Source of the DNA: Kangiellaceae bacterium
Lineage (GTDB): Bacteria; Pseudomonadota; Gammaproteobacteria; Enterobacterales; Kangiellaceae
Direction: 5' to 3'
Assembly (NCBI GenBank): GCA_013373015.1
Contig: JABXIQ010000029.1
Coordinates: forward strand, 1 to 64,000
DNA: 64,000 bases
How positions within the stretch are numbered: position 1 is the stretch's first letter; each line of letters opens with the position of its first letter. Below the pieces are notes generated by a model. That model was not told the origin of the DNA, did not search any database, and was given only the letters and a program-made list of their open reading frames with translations. Shown piece by piece: positions 45,231 to 55,641 of the stretch. The position numbers were made by a program, and so were the translations under genes.

Positions 45231-45962
45231 CTAATCTAGAAGGATTTTACGTAAAGACTCACTACTTCTAATCCAAGGTTTTACATCTGGCAGTTGCTGT
45301 TGTAACTGCCATGATGCTTGTTCAGCATCTCCTCGAGTCGCAAAACTAGCTATTATCACATTATAAAACTGACGACCATTGACATAGGTTTCGACAATTT
45401 GAGATTGGTAAACCTGTTGCGACAATTTTTCTGCATTTTGCCTTGTGGAGTAAGCAGCTAATTGGATCAACCAGGGTTCTGCTAAAAAATGTGCTTTATT
45501 GTCAGACACTTGCAGTTGATCAATACTTTGTTGGCTGGAAATCTCTGTCTCAACGGTATCATTTTCGGGCTTTGCTTCCAGTTGCGACTCCACCACAATA
45601 TCAGTTTGCGATGATACAGTTTCAATGGAATCAGTAATTGGAGGAGTTTCAGGTTGGTAGCTAATAGGCGCTTCGTCAGCAATCACATCTACTGTCTGTG
45701 GAGCTTGAATCACTTCGTTTTGAGCAGCATCAGAAAAACTCTGTTCAGGTTGTTGACGACGATGTGTTAACCACTGACTATCTTGTTCAGCTCCATCAGG
45801 ACTATCTGCACAACTCCAATCATCGCTAGTCGCTGGCTTACAATACCAAAAAGACTGCTCTTGATTAGCATCTTTTACTGGCGAACTAGAACATGCAGCC
45901 AGACCCGCAACACTCAATGCGATAAGTGATAACGATAAATTCTTAGGCAAACTGATTGACAT
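45231..45962 (-). CDS. SPOR-domain lipoprotein
   Basis: A 243-residue protein with a signal peptide and lipobox LAAC (Cys24), then a long Gln/Glu/Ser-rich linker (about 60-160) and a C-terminal SPOR domain (about 165-243, PWLIQLAAYSTRQNAEKL and FYNVIIASFATRGDAE). SPOR domains bind denuded glycan strands and locate proteins at the septum, so a division or wall role is likely. The low-complexity linker is typical. Convergent with the thioredoxin-like gene. Confidence 0.85.
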   Translation of the reverse strand: MSISLPKNLSLSLIALSVAGLAACSSSPVKDANQEQSFWYCKPATSDDWSCADSPDGAEQDSQWLTHRRQQPEQSFSDAAQNEVIQAPQTVDVIADEAPISYQPETPPITDSIETVSSQTDIVVESQLEAKPENDTVETEISSQQSIDQLQVSDNKAHFLAEPWLIQLAAYSTRQNAEKLSQQVYQSQIVETYVNGRQFYNVIIASFATRGDAEQASWQLQQQLPDVKPWIRSSESLRKILLD

Positions 45963-45998
45963 AAAAGCAACACCACCGATTTATTTGCAACCAAAGTA

Positions 45999-46835
45999 TT
46001 ACTTTAATAAGTCTTCTTCAAGTGGTTTTTTGTTGCGATAATTTTCAAGATGTTGGTGATAATAAGCTAAAATATCCTTTTGACAGTCTCGACAGCTACT
46101 TTTTTTGGCCAACTCTATGACTTTTATCTGGGTGGAAACAGCCAGTTCAAACTCATCATTCGCCGCATAAGCAGCTGCAAGTGTATCCAAATACCCATGA
46201 CTTTCAGGGTACTTTTCTGTAACAGCTAAAGCTAACTCTAGCCCTTTGGCAGGTTCAAACAACTCACTCTTGCTTGATGACACCTTGATCCAAGCCAAAT
46301 TATTCATCGCTGCATAGTTAGACTGAGCCGCGGAGAGCTCAAACCACTGCATTGCTTCTATAATACTTTTTTTACCCTCGACATAACCGAACAAAAAAGT
46401 ATTACCCATCCAATATTGAGCTACAGCATCACCTTTATCAGCATAGCTTTGCAGTATTTCTAATGCTTTGTTTTTATCTACATTCGCAGATTTTGAAACT
46501 AACTGTGAAATAGTTTGGTGAAAAATGGCTTTTTCAAAACCTCGTGTTGCTGACTTTTCCATCCATTTGCTTGCCAACTCTTTGTCTGCCTGCTCAATCT
46601 GGTTGCCGTAGAGCATCAATGCTAAATAGTATTGTGATTGTGCATCACCTTGCTTGGCCGCTTGATCACAGTGCTTGTATGCGACCTTATAACTCTTCGC
46701 AGTATAATGCTCTTCACACAACTCAACCCATTGCTCAAGATCGCGCGATGGATCCGAGCAACCAGCGATCAATAGTAAAAAGCCTAAACAGGCAAGCCAT
46801 TGAGCAAGATAAGTAGTTTTTAGCAGATTCTTCAC
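45999..46835 (-). CDS. Sel1-repeat lipoprotein
   Basis: A 278-residue protein with signal peptide and lipobox LIAGC (Cys26). Sel1/TPR-like repeats with the patterns AAKQGDAQSQYYLALMLYG, ADKGDAVAQYWMGNTF and AAQSNYAAMNNLAWIK fill the middle, followed by TPR-like helices (YLDTLAAAYAANDEFELAV). This suggests a scaffold for protein contacts in the envelope. It lies 36 bp upstream of the SPOR gene on the same strand and may be co-transcribed. Confidence 0.8.
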   Translation of the reverse strand: MKNLLKTTYLAQWLACLGFLLLIAGCSDPSRDLEQWVELCEEHYTAKSYKVAYKHCDQAAKQGDAQSQYYLALMLYGNQIEQADKELASKWMEKSATRGFEKAIFHQTISQLVSKSANVDKNKALEILQSYADKGDAVAQYWMGNTFLFGYVEGKKSIIEAMQWFELSAAQSNYAAMNNLAWIKVSSSKSELFEPAKGLELALAVTEKYPESHGYLDTLAAAYAANDEFELAVSTQIKVIELAKKSSCRDCQKDILAYYHQHLENYRNKKPLEEDLLK

Positions 46836-46941
46836 GCCACTTATTTACATACTTTTGGTTATATCAGGGACTGTATTATGGTAAAACTATGCGTAAAATG
46901 CACGTCTAATAAGCATAAACAACAGAATAACGAGGATTTTT

Positions 46942-47544
46942 ATGCCACACCACAATGATAAGCCACTCTCGCAAGACGCCCTAGACGCCCTGTTCTACCA
47001 AGCTAGAACTTATAATGCTTGGGAAGATCGTGAGGTTTCGGATGAATTACTGCACCAACTGCATGACTTAGTGAAATACGGCCCAACTTCCGCCAACTGC
47101 TGTCCGATGCGTATCGTTTTTGTTAAAAGTGACGAAGCAAAAGCCAAGTTAAAAGACTGCTTGATGGAAGGTAATGTGGAAAAAACCATGAGCGCGCCAG
47201 TTTGCGCCATTATTGGCATGGACATGGAGTTTTACGAGCAGTTACCAAAATTATTCCCTCACACAGATGCTAAAAGCTGGTTCGTCGGTAATGACGCCTT
47301 TATCGAATCAACGGCTTTCAGAAATAGCAGCCTGCAGGGTGGTTATTTTATTATGGCAGCTCGTGCCTTAGGACTTGGAACAGGTGCCATGTCCGGTTTC
47401 AGCCCAAAGAAAATCAACGATACCTTCTTTGCTGGCACCAACTATAAAGTCAACTTCTTATGCAACCTTGGTTATGGAACTGAAGAGAACTTGTTCCCGC
47501 GCAGTCCACGCTTTGAATTTGATGAAGTTAATAGCATTATTTAA
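46942..47544 (+). CDS. RutE/HadB-type nitroreductase-family oxidoreductase
   Basis: A 200-residue FMN-dependent protein matching the malonic semialdehyde reductase RutE subgroup: FYQARTYNAWEDREVSDELL, VKYGPTSANCCPMRIVFV, NSSLQGGYFIMAARALGLGTGAMSGF and FLCNLGYG. Other rut pyrimidine-degradation genes are absent, so the true substrate may be a quinone, nitro compound or aldehyde. A clear ribosome site (ACGAGG) precedes ATG 46942. Confidence 0.85.
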   Translation: MPHHNDKPLSQDALDALFYQARTYNAWEDREVSDELLHQLHDLVKYGPTSANCCPMRIVFVKSDEAKAKLKDCLMEGNVEKTMSAPVCAIIGMDMEFYEQLPKLFPHTDAKSWFVGNDAFIESTAFRNSSLQGGYFIMAARALGLGTGAMSGFSPKKINDTFFAGTNYKVNFLCNLGYGTEENLFPRSPRFEFDEVNSII

Positions 47545-47561
47545 TTTTCAGGAAATCTGTC

Positions 47562-48455
47562 ATGAGTGAATTTGATCAAAATAACAACATGAATAATGAC
47601 CAACCCGAATTTATTCATGAAAATGAAGAACAACCACAACCAGCACACGCTCGGCTGGTCTCACCCTTACGCGGTTTTTATTGGTTAGAACGCGGATTAA
47701 GTGATATTTACATCCCTCACTTCAAAAATTGGTTCGTGGTTGGTTTAGTATTTGCCGTTATTACCAATCTGATCCCAGCGTTTATTCCACAAATAGCGTT
47801 ACTAGTTGGTGTGTTAAACCCTATGTTTTTAGCAGGAGCTTTGATTGGTGCCAACCGCATTTATCAGCAACAAGGTTCAGTCACACCCACACAGATTTTT
47901 GAAGGTTTTAGCCACAAAAATAAAGCTAACTTATGGTTTTACACAGCCGTTACTATCGTTCTAGTGATATTAGTCTTTATGATTATCATGATGTTGATTG
48001 GCCCAGAAAAGCTTCAAGGCTTAGATTTAGCTCGTATTGAAGCAGGTGATGAAGCTTATGCTACATCGGTGCTCAGTCTATTTCTACCCATTCTTCCTTG
48101 GATGATTGTATTAGGAATTGCACTAACCTTAGCTACATGGTTTGCGCCAAGCTTAATATTGTTTCACGATAAAAAAGCAGTACCTGCGGTATTTGACAGC
48201 TTCTCAGGCGGTGCGCGCAATATTCTTGCAGTAATTATTATGTTAGTTATCGCCTTCGTCAGCTTTTTTGTGATTGTGCTTGGCTTCTCCTTACTATTAG
48301 CTGCCTTTGGTAGTTTAGTGCAAAGTATTTATTTCAAGTTGGCGCTCAATCTCGTCAGCGCAGCGCTGGTATTTCCAATCATGATATCAGTAACCTATAT
48401 TGCTTATCGTGAAGTGTTTCTAGAGGATATTACAAAATCGGAAAAGAGTTTATAG
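47562..48455 (+). CDS. BPSS1780-family membrane protein
   Basis: A 297-residue protein with a disordered acidic N-terminus (about 40 residues) followed by about six hydrophobic segments arranged in three pairs. The segment GFYWLERGLSDIYIPHFKNWFVVGL and IGANRIYQQQGSVTPTQIFEGF match the family I know as BPSS1780 (DUF2189-like), of unknown function. It follows the RutE-like gene by 17 bp and is probably co-transcribed. A bidirectional terminator follows. Confidence 0.8.
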   Translation: MSEFDQNNNMNNDQPEFIHENEEQPQPAHARLVSPLRGFYWLERGLSDIYIPHFKNWFVVGLVFAVITNLIPAFIPQIALLVGVLNPMFLAGALIGANRIYQQQGSVTPTQIFEGFSHKNKANLWFYTAVTIVLVILVFMIIMMLIGPEKLQGLDLARIEAGDEAYATSVLSLFLPILPWMIVLGIALTLATWFAPSLILFHDKKAVPAVFDSFSGGARNILAVIIMLVIAFVSFFVIVLGFSLLLAAFGSLVQSIYFKLALNLVSAALVFPIMISVTYIAYREVFLEDITKSEKSL

Positions 48456-48483
48456 CAACAAAATCATATTAATAAGCCCCAAT

Positions 48484-48510
48484 AAAAAAGCCGCAGAATG
48501 CGGCTTTTTT
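48484..48510. terminator. Bidirectional terminator
   Basis: A-run, GCCGCA stem (48490-48495), TGCGGC (48499-48504), T-run. It lies between the membrane protein gene and the convergent S9 peptidase gene. Confidence 0.9.
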
Positions 48511-48520
48511 ATTGTTTTAA

Positions 48521-50974
48521 TTACTTCAAAGTCCTTTCAAACAAAAAGTAAATTCGCTTATATTCATCTAACCAACTTGAAGGTTCGGTAAAACCATGCG
48601 GTTCAATCGGATAGATTGCGGTTTCAAAGTATTCTGTTTTTTCCAATTCGATTAAACGCTGAACTAAACGTACACTGTCTTTGAAAAACACATTATCATC
48701 AACCATACCATGAGCTATCAACAATGGTTTATTCAAACCTTCGGCAAACTCAATTGGCGAGCTACGCTCAAATGCAATAGGATCGACTTCTGGAGTATTA
48801 AGAATGTTTGATGTGTATGGATGATTATAATGTGCCCAATCAGTTACTGGGCGCAAAGAAGCTCCCGCCGCAAAAGCATCAGGTGCGGTAAATAAAGCCA
48901 TAAAGGTTAAGAAGCCACCATAAGATCCACCATAAATTCCAACCTTGTTACGATTAACATTGGCATTTGTAGCTAACCAATCAGCACCATCCTGCAAATC
49001 AATCACTTCTGGAGTACCCATTTGACGATAAATCGCGGTGCGCCAATCTCGGCCATAACCTGCTGAGGCGCGGTAATCCATATCCAATACCACATAGCCT
49101 TTCTGAGTTAAGAAAGTATGGAACATAAACTCACGGAAATATAATGACCAGCCTTGGTGCGCATTTTGTAAATAACCAGCGCCATGTATGAAAATCACTG
49201 CTGGATACTTATCTGCACGGCTGGCATCAAAATCTTTTGGCTTATAAAGACGTGCATAAATTGGCGCATCTGCTTCGCGTGATGGTACTTCAATAAACTC
49301 TGGCTGTACCCAGTCCATTTTTTTGAATTTTTCAGACATAGTGTCTGTTAAACGCGTTGCTTCACCACCATGGCTAGCTATCAAATATAGGTCGGGATGA
49401 CGCAATGCTTCTGAGTGTTCAATGATTAATTGCTGACCGTTTGGTGATAATACATAATCATTTTTTCCGCCAAGATCAGTCACTGCTTGTGACTTACCAT
49501 TGTCTAAATTGACTTTATAAACTTCATAAACACCTGGGTGTTTCTTATTAGCACGGTAATATAAATGATTACTGGTGTGATCTTTTTGCACACTATCGAC
49601 AATAAAACGTCCTTTAGTTACTGCTTTTGCTTTGCCACCAACTGCTTTAGTGTACAACTGGCTAAAGCCCGTTTCTTCTGAAGTATAATACAAGGTTTTA
49701 TTATCAACCCAGCCAAAATCATTGAAATTCCAATCGTTGACCCATGCCTCATCACGAATATGATGCGCACTAACTAGCTGCTTACGACTGGTATCCAATG
49801 TAGTAATCCAACGATCCTTGTTATCATCAGAATACAACATAATTGCAACATTTGAACCATCAGCATTCCACTCAATGCCATTGTTAGGGATCCAATCAAA
49901 TACTGCCACGCCACGTACGCCTTTATGGGGCTTGTACTCTTCGCCATTGCGTTGCGCGGTAGCGCGCTTGATATCGGCTAGCGGGTCATTTTCAATGTAA
50001 GGCAAACCTTTATAATCCAAAACCGTTTGCTCATTATTTTGTAAATCTAACAAATATAAAGTTTCATTACGCGGTTTATAGGTTCCAACTAATGGTCTAA
50101 CTTTTTGGTTTTCAACATAACCATCTTCTGTGACAAAGCGTGGCATATTATCGTTTTCACCTGTTTTATCGGATTTTTCATAAGTACCGACAATAAGCCA
50201 ACGGCCATTTGGCGAAAGACTGAGCGTATGAATGTCTTTATTACCTAAATAAAATGGTGCAGACGCATCGCGCTCACTGCTATCTGCTAATTCTTGCTCG
50301 CGTTTTCTATTATGCTTTGCTTGATTTTGCTGCTTACGAATATATTCAAAATAACGCGATTGCTGTTTATCTAAGTAACTCTTTGCACTCTCTAACTCTT
50401 GCTCAGTCTTAGGCAAGTCTTCTAAGCGAATATCAACCAATTGATTAATCAAACCAGTATTAAGCTCAATAGCATAGAAATCCTCACCTGAGCGATAAGC
50501 CACTGTGGCGTCACCAATAAACTGTGGACGCCCCTCATTAGCATGTGTTCTAGTTAATTGACGAACATCACCGCTGTCTAAATACTTTAGGTATAGGTCC
50601 CCTTCCAGATTATAGGCTTTTAACTTACCGTTTGGACTTAACACACCATTAGGACTATCTATCTCAAAACGCTCCTTGTCCGATACCTTTACCGCTTGTT
50701 TATTAGCCAGACTCATTTTCCACAATTGGCGCTCTTTATTACCTTCAATTTTTTGCCAGTAGTAAATAGCTTGTCCATCATCAGCCCAGTAAGCATTTTG
50801 CGGCGCATTTCCTAACCAATCAGGATCCGCCATCACCTGCTCAAGGGTAAGGGTTTCAGCCTGAACAGAAGTGCTTATTACTAGCCCCACGCAGACCATT
50901 AAGCTGCAAATCATTCTTTTACCAAAAGTTTGTCCAAATTCTGGTAGGGATAATGCTGACGTTGATCTAGCCAC
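48521..50974 (-). CDS. S9-family prolyl oligopeptidase-type peptidase (DPP-like)
   Basis: An 817-residue secreted protein with an N-terminal signal region (MICSLMVCVGLVISTSVQAETL). A beta-propeller of about 450 residues (WD40-like PD40 repeats, e.g. LSPNGRWLIVGTYEK, GVAVFDWIPNNGIEWNADG) precedes an alpha/beta hydrolase domain. The catalytic triad is Ser in YGGSYGGFLTF, Asp in HGMVDDNV and His in EPHGF. Such enzymes remove N-terminal dipeptides or cut after proline. Marine gammaproteobacteria commonly carry several. The gene is monocistronic. Confidence 0.92.
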   Translation of the reverse strand: MARSTSALSLPEFGQTFGKRMICSLMVCVGLVISTSVQAETLTLEQVMADPDWLGNAPQNAYWADDGQAIYYWQKIEGNKERQLWKMSLANKQAVKVSDKERFEIDSPNGVLSPNGKLKAYNLEGDLYLKYLDSGDVRQLTRTHANEGRPQFIGDATVAYRSGEDFYAIELNTGLINQLVDIRLEDLPKTEQELESAKSYLDKQQSRYFEYIRKQQNQAKHNRKREQELADSSERDASAPFYLGNKDIHTLSLSPNGRWLIVGTYEKSDKTGENDNMPRFVTEDGYVENQKVRPLVGTYKPRNETLYLLDLQNNEQTVLDYKGLPYIENDPLADIKRATAQRNGEEYKPHKGVRGVAVFDWIPNNGIEWNADGSNVAIMLYSDDNKDRWITTLDTSRKQLVSAHHIRDEAWVNDWNFNDFGWVDNKTLYYTSEETGFSQLYTKAVGGKAKAVTKGRFIVDSVQKDHTSNHLYYRANKKHPGVYEVYKVNLDNGKSQAVTDLGGKNDYVLSPNGQQLIIEHSEALRHPDLYLIASHGGEATRLTDTMSEKFKKMDWVQPEFIEVPSREADAPIYARLYKPKDFDASRADKYPAVIFIHGAGYLQNAHQGWSLYFREFMFHTFLTQKGYVVLDMDYRASAGYGRDWRTAIYRQMGTPEVIDLQDGADWLATNANVNRNKVGIYGGSYGGFLTFMALFTAPDAFAAGASLRPVTDWAHYNHPYTSNILNTPEVDPIAFERSSPIEFAEGLNKPLLIAHGMVDDNVFFKDSVRLVQRLIELEKTEYFETAIYPIEPHGFTEPSSWLDEYKRIYFLFERTLK

Positions 50975-51158
50975 CGCTTGACTCCTAAGATGTTATTGTT
51001 CAAATACAAAATTGCTCCTAGCTTACCTCGCAATACAGCCTAGTCAAGCCAGCTTAAAACAAGTTATACCTAAAAATTGTAACAGGAATTGAGATTTAGC
51101 AACTCAATCAGGTATTATGAGAGCACATACACACAAGAACTAAGCAAAGAGTAGTCCT

Positions 51159-52901
51159 ATGAAACAGCAAAAATTAGCCTTATCGTTGGCTATAGCCACT
51201 AGTCTGGCCTTAGTTGCTTGCAGCGATGATGAAGCGCCGCAAACAACTGACGAAAAACCTGTTGTCACAACACAAGAACAAACCACAGTGGCGGCAAAAG
51301 ATGTAACACAGCAAGTTGCCGGCAAGCCTACCAATAACTTTCTAACGGCATACCAAAATATTGATTTAGATAAATACAAAGAGCGTACCAAGATCTTATC
51401 CAGTGACGACTTTACTGGACGCGAGCCAGCAACTGAAGGCGGCCGTAAGACCACTAACTACTTAGCAGCACAGTTCCAAGAACTTGGCTTGAAACCAGGC
51501 AATGGAGACAGTTATTTCCAGCAAGTGCCTTTGGTGAGTATCGAAGCCAGCGCTGATATGCAACTCAAACTTGGCGACTCAACTTTAGAGTATCCCACTG
51601 ATTTTGTTGCCAATAGCAGCAAACTTGCTGATTCAATTTCACTAGAAGAATCGCCATTGGTATTCGTTGGATATGGTGTAGTTGCTCCTGAATATAACTG
51701 GAACGACTATGAAGGGGTGGATATGACTGGCAAAACTGCCGTTATTCTAGTCAATGACCCTGGTTATGGCACGCAAAACCCCGATCTTTTCCAAGGCAAA
51801 ACCATGACCTACTATGGGCGTTGGACTTATAAATATGAAGAAGCAGCCCGCCAAGGAGCTGCAAGCGCAATAATCATTCACGACACAGCTCCCGCTTCTT
51901 ATGGCTGGAATGTGGTTTCCAACAGCTGGTCAGGTGCTCAATACCATTTAGCCGATGCAGGCAATGACCCAAAAGTTGATGTGGAAATGTGGATCACTTA
52001 TGACCAAGCTCACGCTTTATTTAATCAAGCTGGTTTGAAATTAGATGAACTGCAACAACAAGCATTAAGCGCAGATTTCAAACCTGTTCCTATGGATGTA
52101 AAAGCATCAGTCACGGTTAATAACACCATTAATAAATCAGAGTCTGCTAATGTTATAGCGACTATCGAAGGTAGCGAAAGGCCAGATGAGCACGTGGTCT
52201 ATATGGCGCACTGGGATCATTTAGGAAGTCGCCCGCATCAAGAAGGTGACAACATCTTTAACGGTGCAATCGATAATGCTACCGGTACAGCTGGGATTCT
52301 TAGTATCGCTCAAGCCTTTAAAGCTTTACCCAATAAGCCTAAGCGCAGTGTCACTTTTATGGCAGTGACCGCAGAAGAGCAAGGTTTATTAGGTTCAAAA
52401 TATTATGCAGCCAACCCAAGCGTACCACTGAATAAAATCGTTGGTGCTATTAACATTGATAGTATGAATGTCAGTGGTCGCGTTAAAGACTTAACAGTTG
52501 TGGGCTTCGGTAAATCTGAGCTGGAAGAATATTTAGCTGATGCTGCTAAACGTCAGGAAAGAACGCTTAAAGTTGAAGCCAGCCCTGAGCGCGGTGGATA
52601 CTATCGTTCAGATCACTTCTCATTAGCGAAAAAAGGCGTGCCAGCAGTTTTTGCGGGTGGCGGTACTGAATACCAAGACGACCAAGATATGGCTCAAGTA
52701 GAAAAGTGGAATGCTAAACGTGGTGAGTGCTATCACCAGCTCTGTGATGAATATCAGGAAAACTGGAACTGGCAAGCTGCCCTTGATGATGTACGTATTT
52801 TCTTTGAAGCAGGCTATTTGCTCAGTAATGACACTAAATATCCTAACTGGTATGACGGCACTGAGTTCAAAGCTATTCGAGAACAAAGCCTAAAACAATA
52901 G
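51159..52901 (+). CDS. M28-family aminopeptidase lipoprotein with PA domain
   Basis: A 580-residue protein with lipobox LALVAC (Cys21) and a low-complexity linker. It has a PA insert (about 150-260, including the patch PLVFVGYGVVAPEYNW) and the M28 metal site: HWDHLG (His and Asp), AIDNATGTAG, the Glu pair in TAEEQGLLG and a later His in RSDHFSLAKKG. It should remove N-terminal residues from peptides in the periplasm or on the cell surface. A terminator follows at 52919-52946. Confidence 0.9.
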   Translation: MKQQKLALSLAIATSLALVACSDDEAPQTTDEKPVVTTQEQTTVAAKDVTQQVAGKPTNNFLTAYQNIDLDKYKERTKILSSDDFTGREPATEGGRKTTNYLAAQFQELGLKPGNGDSYFQQVPLVSIEASADMQLKLGDSTLEYPTDFVANSSKLADSISLEESPLVFVGYGVVAPEYNWNDYEGVDMTGKTAVILVNDPGYGTQNPDLFQGKTMTYYGRWTYKYEEAARQGAASAIIIHDTAPASYGWNVVSNSWSGAQYHLADAGNDPKVDVEMWITYDQAHALFNQAGLKLDELQQQALSADFKPVPMDVKASVTVNNTINKSESANVIATIEGSERPDEHVVYMAHWDHLGSRPHQEGDNIFNGAIDNATGTAGILSIAQAFKALPNKPKRSVTFMAVTAEEQGLLGSKYYAANPSVPLNKIVGAINIDSMNVSGRVKDLTVVGFGKSELEEYLADAAKRQERTLKVEASPERGGYYRSDHFSLAKKGVPAVFAGGGTEYQDDQDMAQVEKWNAKRGECYHQLCDEYQENWNWQAALDDVRIFFEAGYLLSNDTKYPNWYDGTEFKAIREQSLKQ

Positions 52902-52918
52902 TTTAAGAGTCATCTTAG

Positions 52919-52946
52919 AAAGGGCTAGTCAAACTAGCCCTTTTTT
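52919..52946 (+). terminator. Terminator of the M28 peptidase gene
   Basis: AAAGGGCTAGT and ACTAGCCC arms followed by TTTTTT, 18 bp after the stop codon. Confidence 0.9.
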
Positions 52947-53045
52947 ATTGCCGCTTAATTGTTAGGATGAAACTAGCTGACTGGCTTTAAGTCTTTGCTT
53001 CAATGATAAAAATACCCTACTATTAATGATGCGAGGGGGACTCAT

Positions 53046-54779
53046 TTGAAACGAAGCTATTGGAGTGAATTCACTCTAACCACTGTCTTACTTATTATTC
53101 TGAGCGCTATTAGTTATTTAATAGCTTCTCCTGCCATTGCCCAACAGAATCAAACAAACAATCAACAGGCCTCAACTCAAGCTACTCAATTTTCAGTGCA
53201 ACAATTACCTTTTGTATTCGAGGGTTCTTGGATCTTATGTCAAAAAGCTCATGCCAATGCCAAACCTGAAAACTGCCAAGCGGCACATGTGCCTGCAAAT
53301 ATTGAAGAAACTTTTGCTGATTACAATGGTTACTTATTGTATAAAACTGAGTTTAGTATTACAGAACAAATACACTCGCAACCATTAGCTATTTACATCA
53401 AGCACCTAAGAGATGCCGATGAAATTTATCTCAATGGACAACTCATTGGGCAAACAGGATCTTTTGCCGATAATTTTCAAAAAGCTACTTTATATCCGCG
53501 TATTTATTATCTGCCAACAAACTTACTCAACTATACCACTGCAAATGAATTGATCTTAAAAGTGTATAACCATGCGCGGCAAGGCGGAATAACCAATGCA
53601 GCTCCTGTTCTAGATCATGCTCAAAACATTACCAATATTGTTGGAAAGCAAGATGCTATGTTAATGATATTTATTGGTATGATGCTGCTAATTACCGCCG
53701 TTCAAATTTTTTATTATCTAGCTCAACCTGAGAATAAAGAACATATTTTATTTGCGGCGCTCTGCCTTTTAGAAGCCAGCTACCTTTACACCTACTCTCA
53801 ACTTGCCCTTCATTCTGGATGGGATCTAACGCTAATTTTTAGGTTTAATATATTCTTTTTCTGTGTTCTTACAGTAATTTTTTGTCTATTTTTGATTAAG
53901 TTTTTCAAACAACCGCTCAACAGACTTTTTTTAGTTGCTCTCGGGGTAATACTTCTCGCGGGAGTTTCGTGTATTAGCTTCTTACCCATAGATCATATTT
54001 ATGCTGTGGTTAACATTTTAGAAGTTGTGACCGTAACAGTGTTAATACCCTACTACCTATTTTTATTTTACCGCGCGATAAAAGATAAACTACCCTACTC
54101 TAAATCCATGACTGCGGTGTTAGTATTATATATGTTAACAGTAGTGCTTGATATTGCTGTGGATCTACAGGTATTGCCACCATTTATTTTAGGTATTGCA
54201 GGCTTAATTTCACCAATATTCTTAATCGCCGTTTTTATTGCCATCACCTTAATCTTAATTCATAAACATTGGCACTATTATCGTCATGCAACCTATGACT
54301 ATTTAACCAATAGTTTACGACGTTCTGCTTTTGAAGAACGCTTATCCGAAGAATTGCATCGGATCCGCCGCACCAATGATTCTTTAGTCGTCGCGCTTCT
54401 TGATATAGATAACTTTAAGCAATTTAATGATCAACACAGCCATATTGTTGGTGACCAAGTGTTACAGGCTGTGGCTGAGCGTACTCGTCTTACATTGCGA
54501 GAATTTGATCTATTAGGTCGTTATGGAGGCGATGAGTTTTGTATTGCTGCGGAAGTAGCCGATCAGACGTTGGCTATCAGTTTGTTAAAACGCTTACAGC
54601 TCAACATCACCCAAGAACCCGTCATTGATAAAGAAGGTAAGCCACACAAAATTAACGTTACTATTGGTGCCTTTATCGCAACTCCTGAGCAGCAAGTCAC
54701 CGCTCAAGAATTAATTGAAAAAGCAGACGACATATTAGTCAAAGGCAAGATCAACCAGAAAGGGAAAGTTCATATTTAA
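53046..54779 (+). CDS. 7TM-DISM diguanylate cyclase
   Basis: A 577-residue protein starting at TTG 53046 (GAGGGGGA is 8 nt upstream). A signal anchor and a periplasmic jelly-roll-like sensor (about 55-200, EGSWILCQKAH, IYLNGQLIGQTGSFA) are followed by seven membrane segments of 7TMR-DISM type and a C-terminal GGDEF domain. The active-site loop is RYGGDEFC, and the Asp before it (LLDIDNFKQF) is present, so it is probably an active c-di-GMP synthase. It lacks an RxxD inhibitory site that I can see. The ligand is unknown. Confidence 0.87.
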   Translation: MKRSYWSEFTLTTVLLIILSAISYLIASPAIAQQNQTNNQQASTQATQFSVQQLPFVFEGSWILCQKAHANAKPENCQAAHVPANIEETFADYNGYLLYKTEFSITEQIHSQPLAIYIKHLRDADEIYLNGQLIGQTGSFADNFQKATLYPRIYYLPTNLLNYTTANELILKVYNHARQGGITNAAPVLDHAQNITNIVGKQDAMLMIFIGMMLLITAVQIFYYLAQPENKEHILFAALCLLEASYLYTYSQLALHSGWDLTLIFRFNIFFFCVLTVIFCLFLIKFFKQPLNRLFLVALGVILLAGVSCISFLPIDHIYAVVNILEVVTVTVLIPYYLFLFYRAIKDKLPYSKSMTAVLVLYMLTVVLDIAVDLQVLPPFILGIAGLISPIFLIAVFIAITLILIHKHWHYYRHATYDYLTNSLRRSAFEERLSEELHRIRRTNDSLVVALLDIDNFKQFNDQHSHIVGDQVLQAVAERTRLTLREFDLLGRYGGDEFCIAAEVADQTLAISLLKRLQLNITQEPVIDKEGKPHKINVTIGAFIATPEQQVTAQELIEKADDILVKGKINQKGKVHI

Positions 54780-54807
54780 TTTTAAGTGATGTTTGCTTTG
54801 ATAACCA

Positions 54808-55641
54808 CTATGTCACTTTGGCTTTACGCACAATTCTTTCAAAAAGTCTTGGAAAAAAACGTTTCAAATACACAGCATTAGTTTCGCGCCCCCCAATATA
54901 AGCTTCAGCTTTGCCTTGCTGATAGGCTGTAATAATCCGTTTAGCGCACTCATCGGGTGACATACCATTCTCTTGTGCATGGTCCATTTTATTTTGTGCT
55001 GAGCCATCACCCAATAATGCTTGATATGTTAAGTTAGTTTTAATAAAACCAGGGTAGATAGTGGTAAACTGCAACCCACTATCCGCAAGCTCCACGCGTA
55101 AACTATCCATATAAGCGGTAATCGCATGTTTTGATGCTGAATAAGCTGAGCGCAGCGGTGTGGTAAATTTACCAACCAAACTACTTATAGTGATAACGCC
55201 GCCATTGAAGATATCTTGAGAAACTGTTTCTTGTTTTGCCCGCTCAAGCATGTGCGGTAATAAAGCTTGAGTTAAAGCCACTGAACCAAAGTAATTAATT
55301 TCCATAATTTTTCTATGCACATCCATACTGGTATTCATCACCCAATCACGCTGACTAATCCCTGCATTATTCACCAACAGGTCGATCCCTCCCATTTCAT
55401 TCCAAAGTTTTTCTGTCAAAGCCTCAAATTCCGAGCTGTGCATTAAATCTAATTCAACACAAACATGCTGGTGCGGATTATTACACGCAGCTTTCACTCG
55501 CTCTAACTCTGATAAACGACGTGCAGATAAAATTAAACAAGCTCCTTGTTGCGCCATTGCATAAGCCAAGCCTTCACCAATTCCTGAGGAAGCACCTGTA
55601 ATCCAAATAACTTTTTGATGTAAATCTTTGTTTTTACTCAT
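54808..55641 (-). CDS. SDR-family oxidoreductase
   Basis: A short-chain dehydrogenase of about 277 residues. I place the start at ATG 55641 (MSKNKDLHQKVIWITGASS); the open frame starts at 55665. The cofactor motif is TGASSGIG, the catalytic motif YSASK (after TISSLVGKF, Ser), and NNAG is present. The C-terminal pattern TIYPGFIKTNLTYQ and ETNAVYLKRFFP suggests a DHRS7B-like or fatty-acid-linked subfamily. Substrate unknown. Convergent with the 7TM cyclase gene. Confidence 0.85.
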   Translation of the reverse strand: MSKNKDLHQKVIWITGASSGIGEGLAYAMAQQGACLILSARRLSELERVKAACNNPHQHVCVELDLMHSSEFEALTEKLWNEMGGIDLLVNNAGISQRDWVMNTSMDVHRKIMEINYFGSVALTQALLPHMLERAKQETVSQDIFNGGVITISSLVGKFTTPLRSAYSASKHAITAYMDSLRVELADSGLQFTTIYPGFIKTNLTYQALLGDGSAQNKMDHAQENGMSPDECAKRIITAYQQGKAEAYIGGRETNAVYLKRFFPRLFERIVRKAKVT